64,000 bases of DNA, from positions 15,442,216 through 15,506,215 of the forward strand of contig CM072888.1 of the NCBI GenBank assembly GCA_037013685.1, in the 5' to 3' direction. Of the stretch, positions 41,801 through 54,400 are shown one piece after another. The notes under the pieces are model-generated. The model did not search any database. It had not been told where the DNA came from and saw only the letters and a program-made list of their open reading frames with translations. Origin of the DNA: Acridotheres tristis. Taxonomy: Eukaryota; Chordata; Aves; Passeriformes; Sturnidae. The translations under genes were made by a program, and so were the position numbers. Every line of letters begins with the position of its first letter. Within the stretch, counting starts at the first letter, position 1.

Positions 41801-44800
41801 TCTGTTTCCTGATGACGGCTCTGGGTGTGACAGCTGGCGCGCATCGCCTGTGGAGCCACCGCTCCTACAAAGCCAAGCTGCCTCTAAGGATCTTCCTGGC
41901 TGCAGCTAACTCCATGGCTTTCCAGGTGAGCTTGTGTTGCTTGTTCAGTTTCTTGGCCTCCAGGCAGCTCTCTCTGCTGTGCAGGGATCCCCTCAGCTTA
42001 GAGACAGCAAAAGAAAGAAAAAAAACCTGGCAGAAAAACAGAAAGACATTTATTTGCTGTAACACATTCTGCTGGCTCAGGAGATGCAGAGCCCCTCTCA
42101 CCACCCATGTAACAATGTGCACTAGGCAGACCAGGAGCAATAATTACATAAGGACTAAGCTGAACATGACCAAATCAGAGGCTGAGCACCCCAGCAAGTG
42201 GTGATCTGTAGCACAGGTCAGGCCCCACACTTCACAGGACAGCATGGAGACTTTTAAAAGGGCCAACTCAATGGAAATGTGTGTGTGTGTAACCAAGAGT
42301 CTGTTCATCCAGGCAGACAGAGACTTTGTGGCCAGAAAGGAGAGCAGGCATCCTTTCACAATCTTAATTTATCTCTGTTTTATGAAGCGTTTTTCACCAG
42401 CCAAATTCAAATACATTTGTGAAGAAGTGTGTTACTAGCTCTGTACTTGCTGGTAGGCAGTCCTAGACCACAGAAACACTTGTGTAACACCCAGCTGGTT
42501 GTAGGAGTTAGCCCTGAACCAGGATCTTCTCAGTGTGAATTTGGTTCCTCCTCTGGCTGGTAAGGATAGAGATAGGAACCTGCACTAAAATTAAACTTAT
42601 TGAGCTTGGCTGCCATAACCCCTTGTGGCACCGTGTGCCACGTATGTGTTATGCCTTGAGTTTTCATCTTTTTCCTTTCAGTCTGGTTGGTTGACTTTTT
42701 GTTCATTTGCCTTGACAGAGAATGAAAAGAGTCCCTTTATCTACCTCTGTACTGCTCATTTATCATCTTTGATTTTTTCTTTTTTAAGGTGGAAAGAATT
42801 AATTAGTTAGCCCCACTATACATTACAAAGAGCACAATGCTTTCACTTGAAAATGGAAATGTGTCCATTTTGACTGTAACTTTTCTTTATTCTGAACAGT
42901 TTTCCATCTGCTTCTTGGTTCCTTGCAGAGCTTTACAAGCCCTTTGCTCAGTGTGTTAAACAACTGCTTGGAGTTTTGAGAAGCCCTTGGTACTGCCTCC
43001 CTGTTACAGAGCTGATCTTATCTTTCACAAGTAATTTAAATGAATGTGTAGGGCTGTTTGCAGTGAGCCTGCACGCAGGGATTTCATTGCATTCTGCTCC
43101 CCTGTTGCTATGGATTTTGCTCTCAGCTGCATTGGCCTCATCACTGTTTTTGTCTGAGGACACGGTGGGATTCTGAACCAGGGAAGTACTTCAAAGTAAC
43201 TTCAAGCCACCCTTGTGCCCTTCATATCAGAAATAAGAGGAAAGGCCAAATTACCCACTCTAAATCTGAAGCCTGCTCCTAATTACCATGACATCCATTG
43301 ACTATAAAGGCTATTTCCACCACCACAAGTAGACAGTGAATGATGAGTTTTCATGTCCATCTCCTTTACGTTGGCTGTGGGAAGAAGAGGTAGCATCAGA
43401 GATGCACACAGCATCCCTGGATGCTAAACGAGGAGGAAATATTCCAAATTCTTGAAGGGCAGGGGAAGGAAACTGCTGCAGAGTTTTAGCTTGATGCTGC
43501 CTGGGCTGTGACATGCTGTACCTCCTCTGGAGTACCATCAGATGCAGCCACTTTTGCCCTGTGGATTTTTTTATGATTGGAGCATGCTGAGCTGTGTTTC
43601 TTCTCTCCATCTAGAATGAAGCTGTCATAATTTTGAAAGACTGTGCTTCTTGCTGTCACTTGTCTGTTTCAGACATAGGTAATACCTGGCTTATTGATCT
43701 CCTAGCATTTATCTTCTAGCACCTCAGCTGGGCTGTGCTGGTGCCATCTCAGTGGCACAACCTGTGTTTGTGCTGGGTGCATTTGTGCACAGCAGGAGGG
43801 GTGGTGTGGAAATCTGTGTCAGCACAACGAGAGAGACAGCCCAGGCTATTGGCACATTTCAGTCTGCAGGTTTGTTAAGGGACCTGCTAATGAAACCTCA
43901 TGGCTGCACCACTGGCACAGCATGATGCTGTTGCTTGCTGCTTCAGAAGGAATTTCACCCCTGTGTTTACTCGAAACTTGATCAAAAGTGATGTGTTCTT
44001 GAAAAGTAGTTGCTAATAATATGCTCGGAGCATATTTACACATGCTGTGCTCCAGTTCTTGGTGTATTTATTGTCAACAGTTCTGGCCTCAGGCCTTTAT
44101 TTCCTCTTACCCTTTGTGGTTTTTAATTAGATGCAATTCAGTTGTTTCACAGCTTCCTAACCCTTTCATCTGGGGAATGGAGGTTTTTTTGCCAGCTCCG
44201 CAGGCATTTGCTGTGGCATGAAAAGCCAAGTTAATTTCTCACAGTATCATTTGTTTTCCTGGTTATCTGCTGCCCCACAAATGACTTTATCAAGTGCTCT
44301 TGTGACAAACTGATCAATCGTCTCACTTGACAAATTATTTCTGGTTAAGAAAGAAGACCTTTTCTAAGTGTGCTTAAGTTAATTAATGTTGACATTTTCC
44401 AGTCATATGGATATTCCCACTGAAGCCCCTTGAAGCAGTGTAGAGGTTTTCATTCCTTTTGATTACTCTGTAGGAAGGTAGAGGTCTCCCTTTGTTCTCA
44501 CTGAGGACTTGGGTGACTTCCTTTGCTTTTTTGCATTTACTTTGTTTTCTCATGCAGTGAGATAGTTAAGGTGCAACACACTGGAGCACTGGCAAGGGGC
44601 TGATCTTTGCTTCCTCCTCTGAGTGGCTTAGATGCGTCAATGCTGCAGAAAAATGTCCCCCTCATCCCCAGCCCACTGCCAGCATCACTGTGTTCACTAC
44701 ATGACAAGAGTAAAGGGCTGAGCATAGCTGAATGCAGAGGAGCTGAGATCTTTCCGGAGCTCTTGTTCCCCACTTGTCCCTGGTGGGCTCTTGCAGACAG

Positions 44801-47800
44801 AGACCATTTTTGCAAAGCTGAAATCGGATGTGGAGCCATTTGAGCTGGATTCTTTAGCTCCTCTTTGCAGTTGTTCCCAGAGTCCCCTCAGTGCTTTCTC
44901 TCAAATGTTGATAGCTGAAAGAAAGAGCAATGATTTCTGCAATGCTTTCAGCACAGGGCTTTTGCCCCACAAAATATAGGTACACACAGTTTCATTATCC
45001 TGTGCTTGCTGTGTCCTGTATATTCAGTGCCCAGATGGGTGGTGTGCTGTTCTTACTTCAGAGACACTGCAAATGGTTTGCTCCATTCTACTGGAGCAAA
45101 GCTGCTGTGGTTGGTGGTTGTGGGTGCTGTTCCTAAAAGTAACCCAAGCCTTTCTTTCCTTGGGTATTTCTGCTTTGGTACCTCCCTGACTGTGCAGAGA
45201 TGGAAATAGCAGCCTCTGCTAAGAATTCTCTGATTGAAGTTCACACTCCTGTGGACCTGGGCATTAACTGACATTTCCATATTTTGGTGCTGATGTTGAG
45301 CAATTCAATTCTTAGATGAGTGTGTGGCCTGAGGTTTGCAAGTGCTGAATGTGCTTACAATGCTCAGCACCACTGCAAAAGCCATCGGTTTAGTCCAGTG
45401 CATCCAGCCAGGGCATCCTGCAGAGCAAACCAGAAGGCTGAAATCCCTTTGGCTGAGTGAACTCAGAAAGTCTCTTTATGGATCCAAGTGTGAAATTGTG
45501 GTCCATCCCTTCCTCCCTGCAGCCCACGATTACAACCACAAGGCGTTTCAGTGTTGTCTTGTTCACTACAGTAGTTGTAGTGATCCACCAGCTCTGTCCC
45601 ATTTTCAGCGTTGTGTTTGTGCCTGGAGGGTACCAGCTGCAACCAGCTGAGAATGAGGATGCCAGAACTGAGAGTCTCTGTACAGCAGTCCCCTGAAAAT
45701 AAATATACAAGGTTCCCCACAGCACAGTCTTAAAATAACAATATAAACGTGTATGTACCCAGTCCCAGCAGCCCATCCTCAGACATCCAGGGCAGACTGG
45801 TGATGGTAACTCCCAAGAGGCTCTAACAGCCATTTCGAGCCCTGAGACTTGTCCAGTCTGTGTCACTAGTTCCCACATCAGATCCCATTCCATGTGGGGG
45901 CTGACAGGAGCGGAGTGATGTGCTGGCTGGCTGCAAAGCTGCGGGTTTTAGTCAACAACCTTCTTTGAGGAGCATCAGAGAGGGGCTTGCTGCTGTTACT
46001 ACGAATGGGAGGACTGGAGGTTGTAGTGCTTGGCTCCTCTCCTCTCACCCCACCGTATTTATTTTGTGCAGAACGACATCTACGAGTGGAGCCGCGACCA
46101 CCGCGTGCACCACAAGTACTCGGAGACGGACGCGGACCCGCACAACGCCCGCCGGGGCTTCTTCTTCTCCCACATCGGCTGGCTCTTCGTGCGCAAGCAC
46201 CGCGACGTCATCGAGAAGGGCAGGAAGCTGGATTTCACTGACCTGCTGGATGACCCTGTCGTCAGGTTCCAGAGAAAGTGAGTGCGAGCGCTGGGCCCTG
46301 CGTGCAGAATCCTCCCACCTGGTGCTCTGGTTGTGGCTCATTTCTTGTTTTCTTTTCCGTCCCTGCCACCTTGGCTGCAGGTGCTGGGATGCCTTTCCTC
46401 TGGCCCCCACTATTCCCGTGTGGCTGACTCTCCTCGCAGGCTCTGTGGCACAAGCACTGAGCCCTGTCCTTGTGCCTCTGCTTTCCCAAAAAGCCAGGGC
46501 TGGTTATGAAAACAGCTGTGGCAGAAGTTGCTCAGAACTTGGCCACCTTCTTTGATCACAGAAGCAAACTGCAATCACTAATTGCCTTAACAAAGAAGTG
46601 CACATTTCACTCTGCAAAATCCTCTTTGGCACCCCTGGGCCAGTGCAGGCCAAGTGCCACCTCTCCCAAGACTGCCATTCTATTACCGGACTAATTATCT
46701 CCCTTGGGAACCTAACTCAGTTTGCTACACTCTCTGTGAGAGCTGGGAATTGAGCAACATCCTTTATGCTCTATGTGAGTACTTGCATTTTAGGCACAAG
46801 AAGACTTTCTGCTTGCAAGCATTTCATCCAGGCACTTTGGAAAACTGCTTAAGGCCATTTCTGTGTATTTTCTGATTGAGGAGAGCAGTCAGTTAAGTCT
46901 AAAAATTAGGGTTTTTTCTGCTAGTGCACAGATTTCTCTAAGGCAAAAAAATTACCCTTGTAATGGAAATCTTCCAGGAGTGAGGAATAATTCCCTCCAC
47001 ATATGGTTGCTTTTACTGGTTCCTCAGTTGGCAGTCCCTTTTTGCAACAGCTCCCCTGCAGTTTGCTTCAGCTCCTCCTGGTTATTACCTTTTCCAAGAC
47101 AACAGCATCCCACAAGAAATAGGCCTTACTGCTTTGGTCATGCTGCAAAGGCCGTCTAGTGAAGAAGTGTGTTTTCTGCAGGAAAGTTATCTTAGGAAAT
47201 GCCTTTGCTCTGGATTTGGATTTAGGACTTTGTCCCTTACCCAGAATTTGGGTTTTTCCTTTCTACAGGGTTGCAGTGTTGGGGTTTTTTGACAGTGTGG
47301 AAAAACTAACAGGCCAGATCACTAAGAATCATAATAAATCCTTCTTGTCATGTTTTGTTTTAAGTCCAAATTGTTAGCTTTGCTGAAATTAGTGGTGTTG
47401 CTGAGTTGTGGACGAGGCACCACTCAGTCCGTTTAAAACCACATCACTTCAGCTGAAATCACAGTACTGCTCCAGGCACGACTGACAGCAAAACCTACCC
47501 TCTGTGAATAAGGCAGAAATAATCCTGCAAGTGATGTGAGAGAGGAGCTCACAGGTGAAGTGTCTCCATGACAGAGTGGAGTGTGGTGAAAGCAGTGGTG
47601 TCCCTCAGGCACGTGTTGAAGCATTGATTCCCCTGCACTCCAGGTAAGGAGATTTCTCAGTCCAAGGTGGATGTTTCAGTCAAAGGGAGACAATGTTCTC
47701 TGATGCTTGTTCAGATGGGAGATTTCATGTCTTCATCAAAGACTTCGGTCTGGGCTTCTTCCATCTTGCAGGATAGTTTTAATTGGTGCCTGATAAGCTG

Positions 47801-49918
47801 TTTTCATATTTTATTCTGTTTCCCCAGAGTGGTAGAGGCTTTGAACTTTGAAGGAGTTCTCTGGACTGGAAAGTATTTTTTTCCTCCAGCTCTACTTAAA
47901 TCCTGGCCTTGAACTGATGAGGTTTGCAAACATTATCAGAAGTCAGTGGTATGAGTGGGAAATTATTTGGTACCTTTGGTGGAGCAAAGAAAGGGAACTT
48001 GTTTGCTTGGAGGGCCTTAGGTCAGGTAAGTGAGGATTGAGTTCTATGACAGAGCTGAGGAATGCTCTCTTTGCCATGGCTGGTGTTGCTGTAGAGCTGC
48101 AGATCTCCTTCTGGAGCCCAGGATGTGAGGCATAACCTCCAAACAACAAAATACATCAAGCAAAGAACTTGCAAGGCAAGAGATTGATTTATTTCACGCA
48201 CAAGATGATCAAAACTAGCTCGTGTTACAGATGAGAACTGTGTTCATGAAAACTTCTTTCCTTGCAAAAATACTGCTAATATTAACATTTTTCCAGTCCT
48301 CTGTGGGTTTTAATTTAAAGCTGTTTGTTTTAGTCAAATAAAAATGACAGTTCTTCCTGTCCAAAAGACTTTCAGGGAATGCAGTTTTGATGCCTGGAAA
48401 GGCTGATCTGGAACGGAGACCAGACAGAGCAAAAGGGATAAAATAGGTATTTATGGAAAGGATACACCTTGGGCAGTGCAAGAGCCTGGCCAAGGCTGCA
48501 CCCAAGTCAAATCCAAGATGGATCCTGGTCATGAGTTTTTACACTTTTATAAGTTTTGGTTCATCTACACATTGGGGTCAATTATCCAACCACAGCCCCA
48601 GGCTATGAAGCCTCAGCTCCCTGATTTGCCCTCTTTTCCTCACTGTTTTTTATGCTTTTTAGGTATCAGTTGTCATTGATTCTCTAGCTAGAAAGGAATT
48701 GTTTTGTCTAACTACCCTGTGAAGAGAACTTACTAACACCTAATATAAAGTTTCAGGTTTACACACCAAGTAGCAGAGATTCTGAAAAAATATAAAAGCT
48801 AAAACTAATAACTGTTTAATAAATCCAAACTCTGTTTTTCCTCATCCCTTCCAGAAAACAACAAAAGCAGGAGTCTATTTTTAACCTGTCATAAGGGGAC
48901 GAACAAGACGGGTCTTACTTTGCATTCCTTTTTCCCTTCTCTCCCTGCAGGTATTACAAGAGCTCAGTTGTGCTGATGTGCTTTGTGATCCCCACCGTCG
49001 TGCCATGGTACCTGTGGGGCGAGAGCCTGTGGAATGCCTACTTCCTGGCCTCCATCCTGCGGTACACCATCTCCCTGAACGTCACCTGGCTGGTCAACAG
49101 CGCCGCTCACATGTACGGCAACCGCCCCTACGACAAGAACATCAACCCCAGGCAGAACACCCTGGTCACCCTGGGAGCCATCGGTGAGTGCTGCAGCCCT
49201 GGGCACAGCTCTGCCAACTCAGAGGGATGTCCCAGCCTCTTTCACCCTGCTTGGGGCTCTGGGTGCCTGCAGCTGGACACCGCTTGGAGCCAGGGTTTGG
49301 AGGAGGCTGGAGCTTGTGCGTCCTAAAGGAAGGCGCCCTTGTCCTACTAATGGTGCCCACGCTGAAATAACACCACGTAGTCTCTGGGAAAGGAGGTGTT
49401 AGCAGCCAGCAGCAAGCTCTGCTCAGCAGATAGTGCAGTAGAAGTGAGTGACCCCACTTCTGACTCACTTGTGTGTCTCCGCTCTTGAAGCACTTCTGGT
49501 TTTCTTCCCTGAGCGTAAAGAGTGGGACATGTCCTTTCCTACCAGAGAGGAAAGCCCAGAGCACTGAAACGGAGTCTGGTTTGGGTCTGCCCCAGAGGTC
49601 TGGGGTGGAGCATGACCTCCACTAGATGCAAGACTTGGGAAATGGGTGTTGGAGTGTCCTGCCCAAGTTCCTGTGTTGCCAAAAGCGACCAGCCACGTGG
49701 TCTTTAAACTCCCTCTCTGTTTTTCAGGTGAGGGTTTCCACAACTACCACCACACCTTCCCGTTTGACTACTCAGCCAGTGAGCTGGGCCTGAAGTTCAA
49801 CCCCACCACCTGGTTCATTGACTTCATGTTTTGGCTGGGGTTGGTCACTGACCGCAAGCAGGCTCCGAAGGAGATGATCCAGGCTCGCAAGGAGAGGACT
49901 GGAGATGGCAGTGCCTGA
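26703..49918 (+). CDS. SCD5: SCD5, stearoyl-CoA 9-desaturase 5 (complete)
   Basis: SCD5 is an ER membrane di-iron enzyme that puts the cis-9 double bond into palmitoyl- and stearoyl-CoA, with O2 and electrons from cytochrome b5. Coding join: 26703-26889, 41795-41925, 46072-46277, 48951-49183, 49728-49918; 315 residues (human about 330). Histidine ligands are all present: HRLWSH (79-84), HRVHH (116-120), NSAAH (His228) and HNYHH (257-261). Four hydrophobic spans fall near 31-48, 58-77, 181-197 and 203-223. The C-terminal end ARKERTGDGSA and sequence such as GESLWNAYFLASILRYTISL fit SCD5 rather than SCD. The N-terminus differs from human. The start is the only in-frame ATG, in a strong context (GCCATGG). 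Confidence 0.97.
30786..30954 (+). repeat. Duplicated motif pair in SCD5 intron 1
   Basis: ATAAAAGAGATTA occurs at 30786 and 30889; CAGGCTGCTGA occurs at 30830 and 30944. The two pairs keep their order, suggesting an old, diverged tandem duplication of about 104-114 bp. Confidence 0.55.
31951..32110 (-). mobile_element. CR1 LINE 3' fragment, antisense
   Basis: The block starting AGGTTGGAAAAGACCTCTAA and running through CTGCCAAGTCCACCACTAAA and GGGATGGAGACTCCATCACT is the well-known antisense form of the avian CR1 LINE 3' end. It is truncated at 5' as usual for CR1; similarity fades after about 32110, though it may extend to about 32230. It is the clearest bird-like (sauropsid) mark in the window. 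Confidence 0.9.
36325..36403 (+). repeat. AAGAGGTAAC repeat cluster with hairpin
   Basis: Four imperfect copies of a TTGTTRAAGAGGTWAC-like unit within 80 bases. Two neighbouring parts form a perfect 11-bp inverted repeat: 36356-36366 (AAGAGGTAACC) and 36376-36386 (GGTTACCTCTT) with a 9-nt loop. Confidence 0.8.
41795..41925 (+). CDS. SCD5: SCD5 exon 2, first histidine box
   Basis: 131 nt, phase 1 to 0. It encodes YFCFLMTALGVTAGAHRLWS followed by His, covering membrane span 2 and the HxxxxH box, and ends LAAANSMAFQ. Donor CAG|GTGAGC. Confidence 0.97.
41926..46071 (+). other. SCD5: SCD5 intron 2, 4.1 kb
   Basis: No recognised repeat family or gene. A short GTGTGTGTGT run lies at about 42280. 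The acceptor is TATTTATTTTGTGCAG. Confidence 0.8.
46072..46277 (+). CDS. SCD5: SCD5 exon 3, second histidine box
   Basis: 206 nt, phase 0 to 2. It encodes NDIYEWSRDHRVHHKYSETD, holding the HxxHH box, then NARRGFFFSHIGWLF and RDVIEKGRKLD. Much more GC-rich than its flanks, as are the other SCD5 exons. Donor GTGAGT. Confidence 0.97.
46278..48950 (+). other. SCD5: SCD5 intron 3, 2.7 kb
   Basis: No recognised element. Acceptor TTTTTCCCTTCTCTCCCTGCAG. Confidence 0.8.
48951..49183 (+). CDS. SCD5: SCD5 exon 4, membrane spans 3 and 4
   Basis: 233 nt, phase 2 to 1. It encodes VLMCFVIPTVVPWYLWGESL and ILRYTISLNVTWLVNSAAHM. His228 in NSAAH is the extra metal ligand known in stearoyl-CoA desaturase structures. 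MYGNRPYDKNI follows. Donor GTGAGT. Confidence 0.97.
49184..49727 (+). other. SCD5: SCD5 intron 4, 0.5 kb
   Basis: Short GC-balanced intron with no other feature. Confidence 0.8.
49728..49918 (+). CDS. SCD5: SCD5 last coding exon, third histidine box
   Basis: 191 nt including the TGA at 49916-49918. It begins EGFHNYHHTFPFDYSASELG, with the HxxHH box, then FNPTTWFIDFMFWLGLVTDR, and ends RKERTGDGSA. Without a C-terminal extension it stops where human SCD5 stops. Confidence 0.97.
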
Positions 49919-50680
49919 GCAGTGCGCGCGCAACCCCGTGCCTGTGGTGGATTTACCTCTGGGTAAAAGTTGATTTTTTGTTATTTCAGATTGGTTGGGC
50001 TGAATTAGTTCCCCAGGAATTGATTCAGCCACGGCTTTTTTTTTTTTCTTCTTTCTTTATTAGCTGTCTTATGTCCAAACTTAAGACTATTAAGTGTAAA
50101 AATGTTATATATTATTTAATATTGCAGTTCAGCGGGAGAGAGATTTGATTTTAGTCACTGTAGTTCATGTCTGAGATTTGTTGTAATTTGCTAGTTCATG
50201 GTAAGTGTTGGCAGGTTGAAGGAACTAACTGTCCTTTCCAAGTGCAGTTAGGGGAGATTTTTGTTCCTACTGCTAATCCAATAAGGTTTTGAGGTGCATC
50301 TTTTGGGAGGATGGGGCAGGGCCCAGTGTGCTGTGTCAGCTGCATGCTCATGGAAAGGACAGTAACACCACAGATAAAAAACAGTATGTCCAAGGGGAAA
50401 AATCACCCTCAGTTTAGTTAGATGTTAGTTGGGAAATCTGCTTTCTTCTTTTTGTTAGCTCTGTTAGCCAGCCCAGTGCACTGCTGTCTTTGCTAAATAT
50501 GAAAACCATTTATTGCTGAGCAGACTTTTGTGCTGAAGACTAGTCTCTATACAGGCCAAAATACCAACTGATGCTATATTGAGATGGTTCCTTTGTTGTC
50601 ATATATACATTGTACTCGTAAATGTATAGAGCTCAACCATGTCTTAAGCCAAATAAAGCTTCGGTTTCAATGTTTGGAGA
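49919..50680 (+). other. SCD5: SCD5 3' UTR (short form)
   Basis: Runs from the stop codon to just after AATAAA at 50652-50657, with T-rich stretches and no intron. A longer form may run to about 51410. Confidence 0.7.
50652..50657 (+). terminator. SCD5: SCD5 poly(A) signal AATAAA
   Basis: First canonical signal after the stop, about 735 bases on, followed by GTTTCAATGTTTGG, a fair GT-rich element. Confidence 0.75.
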
Positions 50681-50917
50681 CCTAAGTCATATTCTAATCA
50701 GTCATGGCCATCGATGCATGCATATTTTAGCTCCTTTTGCACAAGTGGCCTCTTAATTTCTTTTTTTGCCTTTGACTAGTGGGTCTTAGAAAACTGACCT
50801 TTATCTAAGTCAGAGCCTGTACTAATATTTCAGCTGCATGCAACATCCATTGGTTTCTGAGCAAAATATAAAGACAGTTATGTAGCTTCTGAATTTTAAC
50901 AGTTGCCTTGCTTAACC

Positions 50918-50983
50918 AAAAAAAAAAAAAAAAAAAAAAAAAAAGAAAAATAAAATCTACAAAAAAAAGGCATGTGGATTTAT
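50918..50983 (+). repeat. Poly(A) tract and A-rich tail
   Basis: 27 A residues in a row (50918-50944), then AAAATAAAATC and another A8 run. No target-site duplication or retrocopy is seen beside it. In RNA from a long SCD5 3' UTR it would cause false oligo-dT priming. Confidence 0.9.
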
Positions 50984-51386
50984 TGGGACATATAGCCCTT
51001 TGTGTTAGATGTTAGCCAGTGCAGGAAAGAGGCTTTGTACTGTCAGCACTGGAGCACTTTTGAAGATAGAGGGCATGATTTTCATTTATAAAGAAGGTCA
51101 CTGTCTTGCCCCTCAGAGAGGGAGTGCCTGTTTCCCAACCACACAGCCCCACACGCTGGGCAAGGCAGGGATCTCAAGATAACTGAGACTCAGGCCCAGA
51201 TATTTTCAGGAAAGATGCAAAAGTGGGGGGAAAAAAAATAAAATGGTTTCTCTTTTGTTCTGTTCCTTGTTTTTCAAATGATGCCATATAATCGAAAAGA
51301 GTTGTCTTTATTCTGTCTTTCATCCAACAGGTGTTTTAAAAGTGTTATTTTGCCGTTAATGATGTGTAAACTCCTGAGTGATTTAC

Positions 51387-51392
51387 AATAAA
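51387..51392 (+). terminator. SCD5: Possible distal SCD5 poly(A) signal
   Basis: AATAAA followed by GGCCACTGTGTTTAATTTTG, which has a good GT/T-rich downstream element. It would make a 3' UTR of about 1.5 kb. Confidence 0.4.
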
Positions 51393-51414
51393 CAGTTATG
51401 AGTTAGCCTGGCCA

Positions 51415-54400
51415 CTGTGTTTAATTTTGAAACATCTCCCAAAGCAAAGGTGTTTGTGCATCACACATCAGAATTACAGCAGTGTTTTGCTTGGCATTTC
51501 CAGCTACGCATTTGGTGCAGCTCAAAATACCTTCCCCCTCAGCATTTCTGAATGTCAGGGGAAGAGGAGGCTGTCAAATGGAAGGACACCAAGGGATTTG
51601 ATTACTTTGGGCTTCCTGGCCAAGCTGATAGAGGGGGAAAAGAAACTGGAAGCTGACGGAGACCGTGGCAAGGTCTTGCATGTGAAAATCCCATTTTAAT
51701 AGAAAAATACCAGCCCATTCTGACTGCAGGACAATGCTTTGGCCAAAAATACTAAATATTTTACTTAGATTTTCCTGTAAATTCTCATTTTTTTCTGCTG
51801 AGATGGGCCTGAAGACCCGGGTGTGCCTGAAGATGTGTTTTGATATGCATTAATCAGAAGTCAGAGCCATGTGACAGATGCAGGAATTACACACACACAC
51901 ACACACAAGCTCCTGGAGCTGGGAGGCTCCTGACCTGCTGGTTCAAAAGATAGAGCTGTTCCTTCCACGGCAAAAATCATAGGGAACCTGCCTTCAAAGT
52001 GATGTGTGTAATGGGTTTGGACTTGGGGTGTGAGTGTAGGAGTGAGGCTTGGAGAAGATGTGAGAACGCCTGATCTCACCGGTGCTCTCATCCTTTCCTT
52101 TGTGCAATTTCCTGACCACAGAACTACAGGGAATGCACCAAGATACACAGCTTCCTGTTGATCTTTATCAATTTTCTTTTGTACTGCTATTGCTTGCACT
52201 TCCTTAGGCTCATTCCTGTCAAGTGCCTGGTGTAAGAGGAATAAGTGGCCTTGCTAAGAGGCACATGCTGTTCTGAGCTGCTGTGAATACTTGAAATTAC
52301 AACAAGGTAATATTCCCCCTACCCTCCTCCAGGTATAAGACTTCAAAAGCAGCAGCAGTTCCAGTGCATTTCAGGGATCTGAAAACTGAAATTGAAGCCA
52401 TTGTCAAGTTACCTGGTTTTGAAAAACTGAAAATAACTAAAGAAACATTGTTCAGAAAAGAAAAAGCTCCTCCATCAAATGTTTTATCTGGAAGCTTATG
52501 CTACCTGAATCCCTCTTTTTGCAGATGAAATTCTCCATGTGGTAGAGTCGATAAAAAGGTGTCAGCCTTTACAGGAAACCTCGATTCTTTAAAGAGAGTG
52601 CCTCCAATTTTGGTTTAAAAATGAATACTTCTGTGCATTTCCTTTTTTGCTTATTTGTTTGTATTTTTGTGTTTGTTTTGAACTTTTTACATATTTGTTT
52701 TGATTTTTTTTTTACAGTTTGGTCGTGTTCTTTAGTGTGGTTTTCTCTTCCTCTAGAAAATGTAAGGTGTCTGTGGGACACAGGGACGGCCACTGCCATT
52801 TCTCAGCGTAGCTACTGGATCCATCCCCTGGTGAATGAAGTGATGTGGGGAAGTTGTGGAGCGTTGGTGGGGTGGGTACTAGGGCATGAGCTGTACTTAT
52901 TTCTGTGGACTTTGGCACTTCTCCTGCTGATTTGGTAGTTGAAGACCTGGCTAGAGCTTTCTGAGCAGTGCAGGAGTGTTGAGGGACTGCTGGTGGATTG
53001 GTGGCTGGCTGTAGGTTGGACTTAACCAGTGACTATCTCCTGAGACCTGATGGTCTGGCAGTGCCTGACCTTGTGTTATCTCTAACTCTGTTCTTGGCAC
53101 ACTAACCCATCTGGAATAACCACATAGCAGTGGGAGCAGGTGTTTGTACTCTGCCTCATCCACTGTTGCACTGAGTGTTTGCAGGCTCTCACTTTGGCAC
53201 ACAGCAGGCACTGGATCGGTTTTGCCTCTTTTCCCAGAACTGGTGGGGCCCTTATGAAATGCAGCGTTGGCTCTGGAGCTGTGTGCTCCTTCCAAATGGA
53301 CAAGTCAGCTGCTTTCTGGCATGGGGTGATTCAAGGGAATGCTAGCCTGCCCTGGGATCCCTGGGACTTGGCACAATCTCTAGAGGAGGATCTAATCTGT
53401 GAATTACAGCAGAGAAGAGGATTTAATCTCCAAATTAGAGCACGTAATTGGTTATGCCAACACTGATGAAACGCGGCCCCTGTCTGGGCTGCACACAAAC
53501 ACGGCAGTCACGGTGTGAGGTGAGGCCAAGGCTGTGGTGGCTGACTGCAGGGGAACTTCCAGGCTCCATCTGACCCCATCGCTGCTGCAGCTGGGCTGGG
53601 CTAATCCCTGGAGCAGGAGTGATGAGCAAAATCTGCTGGCACTGAAGTTACACCTTGAGAAAGAGTAACAGGGAGAGGGTGAGTGCTGGTGCTGAAGAAA
53701 TGCATCAGGGTTTGCATTCTTGGGGTACCAGGGGTGGATTTCTGCTCTGCCCACTTCCTCCAGAGGCTCTGCTGTTCCCTGGTAAGCGCTGGGAATGTCT
53801 GCAACCCTCTGCAGCTTGGAAGTGCAAGGCAAACTGCTGTCCCCGGCTGGCAGCCAGAACACAGCTTTCTAGAAATAAGCCCAGCAGATGGGAAATGTGG
53901 CCTGACTGCAGGTATCACATTCAGCTGCTGGGGTGGGAGGCTCCCAGGGAAAAAAAATATATCTAAAAGGTCTCCTGTGGCCACGTGAGCCTGCGAATCC
54001 ATGCAAGCTGGAAGTGTGGGCTGACCTATGGGCTCTGGTTAGATGATGTTTGGGGTATTTGCAGCTGGGAGGCCTCTCAGTTTGGAGGAAGGTTGATGGT
54101 ATATCAGCTCCCAGACAATGGTCCCAAAGGCATGGCCACCCTGGATTGTATTACCTCGATACTTTTGCCCCAAGGCTGTTTTGTAGCTCTACCCTTTAAG
54201 TGCAAAGAGTGTTTGTGTACAGGGTGTTAACCACGTTCTGGGTGTATATTGGAATCAAGGTGCAATTTCCCCGAAGATCTTCTTTTAAAAGAAGAATGAA
54301 AAGCAAAACTGAAAACAGAGCCCAGTGGGAAAGGAGGGCATGTATCCACATGCCCTGCCACAGTGGCTCTGGCACAGTTGTGCCTGGCTCAGGACCAGAA

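Noticed and set aside
50918..50983. A-tract as the tail of a processed retrocopy or LINE
   Set aside because: The sequence upstream is SCD5 3' flank and no target-site duplication is visible.
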